Shown: piece by piece, positions 26,094 to 35,065 of the stretch
How the letters are laid out: the number at the start of each line of letters is the position of its first letter
How positions within the stretch are numbered: position 1 is the stretch's first letter
Assembly (NCBI GenBank): GCA_027484055.1
Contig: JAIXQH010000054.1
Span: forward strand, 37,564-101,563
Reading direction: 5' to 3'
Origin: Verrucomicrobiaceae bacterium
GTDB taxonomy: Bacteria; Verrucomicrobiota; Verrucomicrobiia; Verrucomicrobiales; Akkermansiaceae
DNA: 64,000 nucleotides
Program-made: the position numbers and the translations under genes
The notes under the pieces: model-generated
Seen by the model: only the letters and a program-made list of their open reading frames with translations
Databases searched by the model: none
What the model was told of the DNA's origin: nothing

Positions 26094-26927
26094 ATGGACA
26101 TCGCCGAAACGAGCCAGACCCTGCGGGAAATGATGCGGAATGCGCCGCGCCCTTGTGTGCTAGTTCCGACGATGGGGTCCTTACACCTCGGGCACGTGGC
26201 GCTCATCCAGCGGGCACGTCAGGCCGCTGGCCCCAGCGGGACGGTCATCGTTTCCATTTTCGTCAACCCGATCCAATTCGACCGCCCAGCAGATTTGCTC
26301 GCCTACCCCCGCCCTCTCGCTGCAGATCTCGCCCAGTGCGAGGCGGCTGGAGTCGATCTCGTTTTCACCCCCACGGCAGAGTCGATGTATTTTCCTAACC
26401 GCTCAGTGACCGTCACCGAGTCGTCGCTGTCCCTGGGGCTATGCGGTGCCACCCGACCCGGTCATTTCGACGGGGTATGCACAGTGGTTTTGAAGCTATT
26501 TTTACTCACCGGCTGTGAGGCGGCGGTGTTTGGCGAAAAGGATTTCCAGCAACTCGCGATCATCCACCGCATGGTGCGCGACTTGGATGTGCCCGTGGAA
26601 ATCATCGCCAGCCCCACCGTGCGCGAGCCGGATGGCTTGGCGCTGTCTTCGCGAAACGTGCGACTCAGCCCGGAACAGCGCGCGGATGCTCCACGCCTAC
26701 AGGCCGCATTGTTAGCCGGAGCCAAGCAAGCGACGGCTGGGCAAGTGCTCCAAGTCGCAAGGCAACTCATTGAAGCCAGCCCCCTCACCCGCATCGACTA
26801 CCTCACCCTCGTGGATGCCGTGACTTTGCAAGAGACGGAGAATCTCGACCGCCCGGCCATCTTGGCGACCGCCGTATTTTATGGCGAAGTGCGGCTAATC
26901 GATCATGTAAAATTGGGTAAACGCTAA
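26094..26927 (+). CDS. panC: Pantothenate synthetase
   Basis: Condenses pantoate with beta-alanine using ATP to form pantothenate, the precursor of coenzyme A. The 277-residue protein has VPTMGSLHLGHVALI (the HxGH box; here HLGH), VSIFVNPIQF, the GATRPGHFDGVCTVV region, FGEKDFQQLAII and VREPDGLALSSRN, all diagnostic of PanC. Length is typical. It starts 33 bp after the helicase gene and may be co-transcribed with it. Confidence 0.95.
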   Translation: MDIAETSQTLREMMRNAPRPCVLVPTMGSLHLGHVALIQRARQAAGPSGTVIVSIFVNPIQFDRPADLLAYPRPLAADLAQCEAAGVDLVFTPTAESMYFPNRSVTVTESSLSLGLCGATRPGHFDGVCTVVLKLFLLTGCEAAVFGEKDFQQLAIIHRMVRDLDVPVEIIASPTVREPDGLALSSRNVRLSPEQRADAPRLQAALLAGAKQATAGQVLQVARQLIEASPLTRIDYLTLVDAVTLQETENLDRPAILATAVFYGEVRLIDHVKLGKR

Positions 26928-27070
26928 CGACACTTTGTGAGTGAGACATGTCTCGCTCCTTGGCGATGACATGGGCAAGGACCGCGTAAAGTTCATTTGC
27001 CAAATCGGCTTCCCGACCGTTAAGCTGGCATACGACAATGCATACTCTCACGCCAGCCCCCTGACCGCTC

Positions 27071-28252
27071 ATGCTTTTGAAAAATCCAGCTCACATCTCG
27101 TGCATTCAACGGCTTATTCTCGGTTTCCTCATCACTGCGCATGGCCTGTGTGGTGTAGTATCCGCCCAACTCGTCCCTGAAATCGCCGTCGAGCAGCCCG
27201 CCGGGATCGACTTGGTGGATGGCACCGCGAGCATCAACTATGGCAACGTCATCCTAGGTGCTAGCAGCCTCAGAACTTTCACGATCAAGAACATCGGCAC
27301 CGCGAACTTACTCAATCTCGCCGTGAGTAAAACCGGCACCGGCAGCGCCCAATTCACCGTCGTCACCACCGGTATGGCAACCACGCTGGCACCGGGCGCG
27401 AGCACCACCTTCACCGTCACCTTTGGCCCCACGGGAACGGCCATCGGCGCACGCACCGCCGCGATTCGCATCGCCAACAACGATGCCAACGAAAACCCAT
27501 TCGACATCGCGCTCACCGGTGCCGGCGTCGTCCCTGAAATCGCCGTGGAACAGCCCGTCGGCACGAGTCTGGTGGATGGCACGGCGAGCATCGCCTATGG
27601 CAACGTCGCGACGGACACGTCCAACAGCAGGACCTTCACGCTCAAAAACCTCGGCAGTGGTGACCTGACAGGTTTGACCGTCGGCAAGGACGGCACGGCA
27701 AATGCCCAATTCCTCGTGAACACCAGTGGCATGCTGACCACGCTGCCACCGGGAGTCAGCACCACTTTCACGGTCACTTTCACTCCGGCGGGGGCCAGTG
27801 GTGCCCGCACCGCGAGCCTCCGCATCGCCAGCAATGATGCGAATGAAAACCCCTTCGACATCGCCCTGACCGGGACCGCTTACTCCACCGTGGCGGATGG
27901 AGACGCGGATGGAATGAGTGATTGGGGCGAGTTCCAATTGGCCGCACTAGGATTTAATTGGCAAGTCAGCCAACCCACCTTGGTCGCGGCCTTAGCAAAC
28001 GGTGCTCCCGCTGCGGGACTCTACTCTGCTGGGCAAGTGCAAACGCTCCGAGTCGGAGCCTCACTCACCCAGCACGATCTAGCGACTCAGCAGTTCAAGC
28101 TCACCGTCGGCTTGGAAAAAGCAACGTTTGGGCAAAACTACAGCCCCGTCCGTCTGACGACACCTGCCACCAGCATCACGGGTGCAGGAAATCTGGAATT
28201 CCGCTTCAGTGCCCCAGAGCCGGGTGCCGTCTTCAAGGTGCAAGCCCAGTAA
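27071..28252 (+). CDS. Secreted choice-of-anchor-D repeat protein
   Basis: A 393-residue exported protein with a signal segment (ILGFLITAHGLCGVVSAQ). Two Ig-like choice-of-anchor-D (HYDIN/ASPM-type) repeats follow, each starting VPEIAVEQP and ending DANENPFDIALTG. The tail of about 115 residues begins with an acidic calcium-binding-like motif (DGDADGMSDWGEFQLAALG) and ends SAPEPGAVFKVQAQ. That tail is closely repeated in the next gene. A cell-surface or secreted adhesion-type role is likely, without a known ligand. It is probably in an operon with the NHL gene. Confidence 0.8.
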   Translation: MLLKNPAHISCIQRLILGFLITAHGLCGVVSAQLVPEIAVEQPAGIDLVDGTASINYGNVILGASSLRTFTIKNIGTANLLNLAVSKTGTGSAQFTVVTTGMATTLAPGASTTFTVTFGPTGTAIGARTAAIRIANNDANENPFDIALTGAGVVPEIAVEQPVGTSLVDGTASIAYGNVATDTSNSRTFTLKNLGSGDLTGLTVGKDGTANAQFLVNTSGMLTTLPPGVSTTFTVTFTPAGASGARTASLRIASNDANENPFDIALTGTAYSTVADGDADGMSDWGEFQLAALGFNWQVSQPTLVAALANGAPAAGLYSAGQVQTLRVGASLTQHDLATQQFKLTVGLEKATFGQNYSPVRLTTPATSITGAGNLEFRFSAPEPGAVFKVQAQ

Positions 28253-28300
28253 CTCAGTCGCCCACCCCCACTCACCTCGATGATGTATCCGCATTTTACC

Positions 28301-31300
28301 ATGTCTCTGAGCCGCCGCATGACACTCGGCCTCGTCGCCTGCCTGCTCAGTGTGCTACCCGTCTCTGGCCAATACCTGTGGAAAACCTTCGCCGGCCAAG
28401 CTGGAGGAAGCGGCAGCGTGGATGGAATAGGGAAAGCCGCCCGTTTCGATAGCCCCGCAGGAGTTGCGGTAGCGGGCGACGGCACCGTCTATGTTGCAGA
28501 TCCGGTCAATCACCTGATTCGTAAAATCACCCCTGCTGGAGTCGTGACGACTTTAGCAGGAAGCCCGGGCAGACTGGGCAGCACCGATGGTCTCGGCAGC
28601 CAAGCTCGGTTCGCCACCCCGTCAGGCATCGCCGTAGATGCAGCGGGGACCGTTTATGTGGCCGACACGAATAATCACACCATCCGCAAGATCACCCCGG
28701 CTGGGCTGGTGACGACTCTCGCTGGGCAAGCACGCATCTTCGGCAATGTGGATGGCGCTGCGAGCCAAGCACAGTTCAGCTTTCCCAGCGCACTGGCGCT
28801 CACGGCGGATGGGACCATCTATGTGGCTGATACTTCGAATAACACCATTCGAGTCATTTCTACATCAGGCATCGTGAGCACCCTAGCAGGAACTCCGGGC
28901 ACCCTTGGAGACACGGACGGCCTCGGCAGCGATGCCCTCTTCAATAACCCGGTTGGCATCGTCGTGAATCAAGACGGGACCCTCATCTACGTGGCGGACC
29001 GTAACAACCACAGCATCCGAAAAATCACCCCGGAGGACGGCGTCACGACTTTCGCGGGTAGCCCGGGTATCTCAGGCAGCACCGATGCCACAGGCAGCGG
29101 AGCACGCTTTAAGTTACCGAATGGACTCACACTGGCTGCGGATGGAACGCTCACGGTCACGGATTCGGGAAATCACACCCTCCGCAGAATCACCGCTCTA
29201 GGTGTCGTGACGACCCTCGCCGGAAAAACTGGCTCCCCCGGCATCGCCGACGGCAAAGTCATTTCCGATCAGCGATTTAATACACCCAGCGCCGTCACCA
29301 TGGATGCCAGTGGACTCATCTACGTCGCGGACACTAACAACCACTCAATCCGTAAGCTCACCACCGCTGGAGTCCTCACCACCTTCGCCGGAAGTCCTGA
29401 GTCCTTCGGCATCGACGATGGACTCGGGAGCGACGCAAGATTTCACCACCCCAATAGTGTCGCGGTCGATGCCACAGGAAATGTCTATGTCGCCGATAGT
29501 TACAACCACACCATCCGCAAGATCTCACCCACCGGTGAAGTGAGCACCCTTGCAGGAAGTCCTGAAGAGTCAGGCAGCGCCGATGGCTCCGGGAGTGCCG
29601 CGAGGTTTAATTTCCCCTATGGGGTAGCGGTTGACTCCAGCGGCATGGTTTACGTGGCCGATACGGAGAACCAGACCATCCGTAAAATCACCCCTGCGGG
29701 CGAGGTGACGACGCTCGCCGGAACCGCCCTGACCTCTGGAAGCAGCGACGGCACCGCTAGCATCGCCCGATTCAACTTGCCGAGTAGCGTAGCGGTCGAT
29801 GCGAGCGGTAACGTCTACGTAGCGGATACCTTGAATTCGACCATTCGGAAAATCACCCCCACCGGCACCGTGACCACTCTGGCTGGAAATCCGAGTGAAT
29901 CTGGGGATGCCGACGGCCCGGGTATCGATGCGAGGTTCAATTTTCCTTCCGGCCTAACGGTGACACCGACTGGCACCGTCTACGTCGCCGACACCGGCAA
30001 CCACACGATTCGTAAAATCACCAGCACGGGAGCGGTGACGACCGTCGCAGGAAGCGTGAATAATCCTGGCAGCACGGATGGCAGAGGGATTAGCGCCCTT
30101 TTCAATGGACCTGGGTCAGTGGCGGTGAATAGCGCCGGGACCGTCTTTGTGGCAGACACCTTCAACCACACTATCCGAAGAATCACCAGCGCAGGCGTGG
30201 TGACGACAATCGGCGGCCAGCCTGGCTTCAGTGGTGGGACGGATGGCTCGGGTTCCGGTGCTTTATTTTCCTTGCCTTGGGGGATCGCGCTCAGCTCCAG
30301 CAACGTCTTATTTGTCGCTGACTATAACAATCACCGCATCGTCCGAGGGCTAGAAGTCCCTGAGATCGTAGTCGAGCAGCCAGCCCTAACCGGACTAGTC
30401 GATGGCAGCGCAACTATCAACTACGGCAGCGTGCTCGTGGGTAGCACTAGCGTCAAAACTTTCACCATCCGCAACACGGGTATTGGTGCATTGGCGGGTC
30501 TCGCCGTTACAAAAGATGGCCCGGCCAGTTCCCAATACACGGTGAATAGCACCACCGTCCCAAGCAGTTTGGCGGTCGGTGCCAGCGCCACCTTCACCGT
30601 CACCTTTGCGCCCACCGTTCAGACGACAGAAGTTCAGAACGCCTTCATCCGCATCGTCAGTAATGATGATGACGAAAGCCCGTTCGACATCGCCCTCACG
30701 GGTCTGGGGATTTTCCCGGAAATCGCCGTGGAAGAACCTGTCGGGACGGACTTGATCGACGGCACCGCGAGCACCGCCTATGGCACGATCGCGATCGGCT
30801 CGCGCAGCATTAAGACCTACACCTTGAGAAATCTCGGCAGTGCCAATCTCACCGGAATCGCGGTGACGAAGACTGGCACTGACAACGCCCAGTACACCAT
30901 CACCACCACCGGTATGGCGACCACCCTGGCACCGGGAGCGAGCACCACCTTAACGGTCACCTTCGCCCCCACCGGGACGCTACCCGGCGTGAGAATCGCC
31001 GCGCTCCGCATCGCGAGTAATGATCCGAACGAGAACCCCTTCGACATCGCGCTGACTGGCTCTGCCGACATCCCAGAAATCGCCGTGGAACAGCCCGTCA
31101 ACACCAACTTGGTGGACGGCACCACGAGCATTGCCTATGGCAGCCTTGCGACTGGGACTGTTAGCTCGCGGACCTTCACGATTAAAAACCTCGGGACTGG
31201 CGTTCTCAGCGGCTTGGCCGTCACAAGGGACGGCACCGCCAGTACCCAATACAGCGTGGACACCAGCAGCATGCTGACCCGCTTGTCTCCGGGCACGAGC

Positions 31301-31792
31301 ACCACTTTCACCGTCACCTTCACGCCCACGGGCACCAGCGGCGCCCGCGCGGCGACTCTTCGAATCGCCAGTAATGACGCAAATGAAAACCCCTTCGATA
31401 TTGCGCTGACCGGATCCGCTTACTCCACCACTGCCGATGTCGACGGCGACGGACTCAACGACTGGGCCGAGTTCCAGCTCGCCGCACTGGGCTTCAATTG
31501 GCAAACCAGCTCAACGGCCCTCGTCACCGCACTGCGGACCAATGCCTCAGCTGCCGGTTACTTTACCACGGCTCAGTTGCAGGCCCTCACTCCTGGAGAA
31601 ACGCTCCTCGTCCGAGATCCGGCGACTCAGCAGTTCACGCTCACGCTGGGCATGAAAAAATCCACGGATTTACAAAACTTCAGCCCCCACCCCATCGCCG
31701 CCCCCGCCACTCTCATCAATGAGGCGGGGAACTTCGAGTTTCTCTTCACTTCACCGGAGCCCAACGCATTTTTCAAAATGCAAGTGGAGTGA
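28301..31792 (+). CDS. Giant secreted NHL-repeat / choice-of-anchor-D protein
   Basis: A protein of about 1163 residues with a signal segment (LGLVACLLSVLPVSGQ). Twelve consecutive NHL repeats of about 56 residues follow, each of the form TLAG...DG...ARF..P.GVAVD..G.VYVADT.NHTIRKI. Three choice-of-anchor-D repeats come next, then the same C-terminal module as the preceding gene (DGDGLNDWAEFQLAALGF ... SPEPNAFFKMQVE). The twelve NHL units could form two six-bladed propellers. An in-frame ATG at 28280 is also possible. It is convergent with the potassium channel gene, 6 bp apart. Likely surface-exposed or secreted. Confidence 0.85.
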   Translation: MSLSRRMTLGLVACLLSVLPVSGQYLWKTFAGQAGGSGSVDGIGKAARFDSPAGVAVAGDGTVYVADPVNHLIRKITPAGVVTTLAGSPGRLGSTDGLGSQARFATPSGIAVDAAGTVYVADTNNHTIRKITPAGLVTTLAGQARIFGNVDGAASQAQFSFPSALALTADGTIYVADTSNNTIRVISTSGIVSTLAGTPGTLGDTDGLGSDALFNNPVGIVVNQDGTLIYVADRNNHSIRKITPEDGVTTFAGSPGISGSTDATGSGARFKLPNGLTLAADGTLTVTDSGNHTLRRITALGVVTTLAGKTGSPGIADGKVISDQRFNTPSAVTMDASGLIYVADTNNHSIRKLTTAGVLTTFAGSPESFGIDDGLGSDARFHHPNSVAVDATGNVYVADSYNHTIRKISPTGEVSTLAGSPEESGSADGSGSAARFNFPYGVAVDSSGMVYVADTENQTIRKITPAGEVTTLAGTALTSGSSDGTASIARFNLPSSVAVDASGNVYVADTLNSTIRKITPTGTVTTLAGNPSESGDADGPGIDARFNFPSGLTVTPTGTVYVADTGNHTIRKITSTGAVTTVAGSVNNPGSTDGRGISALFNGPGSVAVNSAGTVFVADTFNHTIRRITSAGVVTTIGGQPGFSGGTDGSGSGALFSLPWGIALSSSNVLFVADYNNHRIVRGLEVPEIVVEQPALTGLVDGSATINYGSVLVGSTSVKTFTIRNTGIGALAGLAVTKDGPASSQYTVNSTTVPSSLAVGASATFTVTFAPTVQTTEVQNAFIRIVSNDDDESPFDIALTGLGIFPEIAVEEPVGTDLIDGTASTAYGTIAIGSRSIKTYTLRNLGSANLTGIAVTKTGTDNAQYTITTTGMATTLAPGASTTLTVTFAPTGTLPGVRIAALRIASNDPNENPFDIALTGSADIPEIAVEQPVNTNLVDGTTSIAYGSLATGTVSSRTFTIKNLGTGVLSGLAVTRDGTASTQYSVDTSSMLTRLSPGTSTTFTVTFTPTGTSGARAATLRIASNDANENPFDIALTGSAYSTTADVDGDGLNDWAEFQLAALGFNWQTSSTALVTALRTNASAAGYFTTAQLQALTPGETLLVRDPATQQFTLTLGMKKSTDLQNFSPHPIAAPATLINEAGNFEFLFTSPEPNAFFKMQVE

Positions 31793-31798
31793 AATCCC

Positions 31799-32809
31799 CT
31801 ATTCCCGATCCCCCATCCAAGCCCCTCCCCGGCTCACCGCGACCACCCCGTCACCCGCGTTGAGCACCATGTTCGTGGCAGGACGTAGCTGGGTGCCGCC
31901 CGTGCGCAGGTGGATGGCGACGACGATGACATTACCCGTGTGCAGCGCCTCGAACTGACCGACCGTTTTCCCGATGAAGGCTGAGTATTTCGGGATGACC
32001 ATTTCATCGAGCCCCAAGCCCAGATGGCCGAGTTCTTCTTTGAGGTGATGGGATTTTTCGGCGTCGTCGATGAGTTCTTCCGCCTCCGGGAAGAGAATCA
32101 AGTGGGCGATGCGCTCGGCACCAATATGAGCGGGCAGCACCACACGGTCGGCCCCGGCTTGGAGAAGTTTCCGCTCCGTCGCTGGGTCTTCACCGCGGGC
32201 GATGATGGTGAGCTTGGCGTTTAAATCTCGTGCACTGAGGGTGATGAAGACATTGCTCGCGTCTGACGGCAGCACCGTGGCTAGCACACTGGCACGGGTG
32301 ACGCCGGCTTCTAGCAGCACGGACTCTTCCGTGGCCTCGCCTTCTAAGCAGAGGTAGCCCGACTCGCGCGCCGACTCCAATCGGCGCGGATCCTTGTCCA
32401 CGATGATGAACGAGCGGTGGCCAGTCTTGAGGTCTGCGGCAACCATCCGCCCAATCCGACCATAGCCGCAAATGATGGTGTGTTGATTCAATTTTTTCAG
32501 TTCTGCATTCATACGTCGATGTCCCATGGCGCGGCGGATTTGTCCTTCCAAGAGCAGTTGGACCAAAGAACCACTTACGAAAATTACGCCAAAACAGCCA
32601 AGGATGATGATGGCCATGGTCAAGCCCCTGAGCCCCTCGGCCTGGATCGGTCTGACCTCGCCATAGCCCACGGAGAAAATGGAGATCACGACCATGAACA
32701 CCGAGTCCGACAAGTCCCAGCCCGCCATCAGGTATCCGGTGACCCCACCGATCATGATGGTGGCCATGAACGCGAGGCCGTAGATCAAGTTCCGGGTGGG
32801 AGGCGTCAT
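31799..32809 (-). CDS. Potassium channel subunit with RCK/TrkA domains
   Basis: A 336-residue two-span channel. TM1 is LIYGLAFMATIMIGGVTGYL, the selectivity filter is SVGYGEV, and TM2 is MAIIILGCFGVIFVSGSL. The cytoplasmic RCK (TrkA-N) domain starts with the nucleotide-binding IICGYGRIGRM, followed by an acidic residue at IIVDKD. A TrkA-C-like domain ends the protein. The layout matches MthK-type and Kch-type channels, so ligand-gated K+ flux is expected. The ATG at 32809 is used because the longer frame (to 32923) runs into the PBP2 gene end. Confidence 0.9.
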   Translation of the reverse strand: MTPPTRNLIYGLAFMATIMIGGVTGYLMAGWDLSDSVFMVVISIFSVGYGEVRPIQAEGLRGLTMAIIILGCFGVIFVSGSLVQLLLEGQIRRAMGHRRMNAELKKLNQHTIICGYGRIGRMVAADLKTGHRSFIIVDKDPRRLESARESGYLCLEGEATEESVLLEAGVTRASVLATVLPSDASNVFITLSARDLNAKLTIIARGEDPATERKLLQAGADRVVLPAHIGAERIAHLILFPEAEELIDDAEKSHHLKEELGHLGLGLDEMVIPKYSAFIGKTVGQFEALHTGNVIVVAIHLRTGGTQLRPATNMVLNAGDGVVAVSRGGAWMGDRE

Positions 32810-32867
32810 GGGAAGTGCATTCCCGCAACTGCAACTTGCATACCAGTTAGGCGATAAATTTCCGCAC

Positions 32868-34964
32868 TCAAGGCTCTTCCGCGCCTTCCTCGATGACCTC
32901 GCCCTCACCCACCGGAATGGCACGAATCACGCGCGGACGCTCTGGTGCCGGTGGCTCTGGCTGGAGAGCTGGTTGGATGCTGGGACTGGGCGGTGCCTCT
33001 TCTAACTCCGTCGAATCGACCGGCAGCGCCTTGAGTATCGATTCCGATTCTGAGGGCTTGGCGGCCGATTCATCCACCACAAGCAATGCCTTCTGCGGGG
33101 GGGCGATGGTGTCTTTGATGTCTTCTTTGATCCCTTCAAAAAATTTCTTCACCATCGGCGCGGCCATGCGCCCACCAGAAACGGTTTCACCTGGGCGGCC
33201 TTCATAGAGGACGGCGAAGGCATAGCGCGGATTGTCATGTGGGAGAAATCCAGCGAACCAAGCGAGTCGCTGCTCCAGAGACGGCGGTCCCCACTGAGCG
33301 GTGCCCGTTTTCCCACAAAGGGTGGTGTAGCTGAGGGCTGCGCTCTGCCCTGTGCCGCCGGGACCGTTGACGACGTCGCTCATGCCATCGCGCACGATTT
33401 GCACCGCTTTTTCATCCATGCCGAGGGTGTTTCTGAGTTCCGGTGAGGCGACTTGGGTGACCCGGCCGCGTGAGTCCTGGACTTGGAGGATGAGTTGGAG
33501 CTTGGGGAGTGCGCCACCGTTCGCGATGCCTGCCATGGCCTGCGCCACTTGGAGGGGCGAGGCGAGCAGACTGCCTTGGCCGATGGATAGATTCGCGGTG
33601 TCGCCGTCGAGGATGCGGCGCTTTTCATTTTTCAGCATCCATGAGTCGTCAGGGACAAGGCCCGAGCTTTCACCAATCAAGGGCAGGCCCGATGTTTTAC
33701 CGAACCCGAGTCGGCGGGAAAGATCGAGAAACGGATTGGGGCCGACTTGGATGCCGACTTGGTAGAACCAGGTGTTGCAGGAACGGGCGAGGGCGCGCTT
33801 GACGTTGATCGGGCCCTCGGGGTCTTTACTCCAGTTGCGAAAGGTGGTTTTGCCGATGTTAATGGACGCCGGGCAGTCGATGAGGGTGTCCTCGTTGACG
33901 GTGCCATCGTTCAGCGCAGCGAGGGCGACGATGGGCTTGTAGGATGAGGCGGGTGGATAGGCAGACTGGAAGGCCCGTCCGAAGAGCGGCTGCGCGGGAT
34001 CGGCTTCGAGGGCTTTGAAATCCTTCTCGTTGATGCCGGGGATGAAGTTGTTGAGGTCAAAAGCCGGCCGAGATGCCATGACTAACACCTCACCAGTCAC
34101 CACGTCAATGACGACGAAAGCACCGCGGCGGCAGCCGTTGCGGAGGGTTTCTTCAGCCAGCTTCTGCCATGGCAGATTCAGCGTGGTGACGACCGTGCCA
34201 CCGGCTCTGGGGCGTTTGATTTGTTCTTCGAGAAGTTTGTTGCCACTTTCGTCGAAGAGCAGACGCTTCATGCCCGGCTCGCCAGTGAGCTGGGTGTTAA
34301 AGAGCTTTTCCAAACCCGCACGGCCCTCGGATTCTTCCCAGAGCGGCTCGTTGAAATTGATGGGGCCGGTGGGTAATTTCCCCACACTCCCAGCGTAACC
34401 GAGGATGTGGGCAGCGAGGTCACCACTTGGGTAGCTGCGCCGGTAGATCGGATGTAAAATGAGGCCAGAGGTGAGTTTTGGCTCCATGTCCCGCGCTTCC
34501 TTGTCGCCGATTTGACCGCTGACCAGAAGCGGCAACCAACGACGGTGGCGGTAGTGGTCGTAGATTTCATCATCCGTTTTCGTGACGGGGTTCTTCACCA
34601 AGTGCTGCAGCGTCACCAAGCGGGTGCGTGCCCAATTCACCACGTAGTCGCGATCCGCATCTTCAAATTGACGAAACTGCAAGGCCACTTGATAGGCCAC
34701 CCGGCTATTGGCGAGTGCAGCACCATCCCGATCGACGATTTGCCCGCGTGGGGCTGGGATTTTCAGGGTGATCGCCCGAGCGTCTTTACGAGTGCTAATT
34801 GCGCCGTCCGTGGCATTCCGCGGAGGGGGTGTCACCGCAGTTGCGGGGTCGAGTGCTGGGGAGCCGACGGGGAGTTCCGGAACAGGGAAACTTTGTGCAC
34901 GCAGCACCAGTGCCGTGAGACCTGAAATCAGCACGAACCGGTAAATAGACGTAAAACTCACCAT
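32868..34964 (-). CDS. mrdA: Penicillin-binding protein 2, peptidoglycan transpeptidase
   Basis: Class B PBP of 698 residues required for lateral wall synthesis in the family. An N-terminal membrane anchor (YRFVLISGLTALVL) is followed by the dimerisation region with IPAPRGQIVDRDGAALANS, the PBP2-type linker, and the transpeptidase motifs SSYK (SxxK, in PPASSYKPIVAL), SCN (SxN, in ARSCNTWFY) and KTG (in CGKTGTAQWG). The C-terminus adds a proline-rich tail of about 70 residues (PPSPSIQPALQPEPPAPERP), longer than usual. The ATG at 34964 precedes the anchor. No rodA, mreC or mreB is next to it. Confidence 0.88.
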   Translation of the reverse strand: MVSFTSIYRFVLISGLTALVLRAQSFPVPELPVGSPALDPATAVTPPPRNATDGAISTRKDARAITLKIPAPRGQIVDRDGAALANSRVAYQVALQFRQFEDADRDYVVNWARTRLVTLQHLVKNPVTKTDDEIYDHYRHRRWLPLLVSGQIGDKEARDMEPKLTSGLILHPIYRRSYPSGDLAAHILGYAGSVGKLPTGPINFNEPLWEESEGRAGLEKLFNTQLTGEPGMKRLLFDESGNKLLEEQIKRPRAGGTVVTTLNLPWQKLAEETLRNGCRRGAFVVIDVVTGEVLVMASRPAFDLNNFIPGINEKDFKALEADPAQPLFGRAFQSAYPPASSYKPIVALAALNDGTVNEDTLIDCPASINIGKTTFRNWSKDPEGPINVKRALARSCNTWFYQVGIQVGPNPFLDLSRRLGFGKTSGLPLIGESSGLVPDDSWMLKNEKRRILDGDTANLSIGQGSLLASPLQVAQAMAGIANGGALPKLQLILQVQDSRGRVTQVASPELRNTLGMDEKAVQIVRDGMSDVVNGPGGTGQSAALSYTTLCGKTGTAQWGPPSLEQRLAWFAGFLPHDNPRYAFAVLYEGRPGETVSGGRMAAPMVKKFFEGIKEDIKDTIAPPQKALLVVDESAAKPSESESILKALPVDSTELEEAPPSPSIQPALQPEPPAPERPRVIRAIPVGEGEVIEEGAEEP

Positions 34965-35065
34965 GCGGGCCGCAAGATTAGGAGCGAATCCGCCCCAAGG
35001 CAACGCTCAATCCCACTCGAATGCTGGCACTTGTCGGAGGCTAGCTGCTGTGCATCATAGGCCCA

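Noticed and set aside
27027..27045. Sigma-54-like site (TGGCATACGACAATGCA) upstream of the anchor-D gene
   Set aside because: Spacing between GG and GC is 11 instead of 10, and the -12 element is poor.
28390..30350. Regular repeats of about 168 bp, considered as a repeat array or satellite
   Set aside because: They are in frame and encode NHL repeats of one protein.
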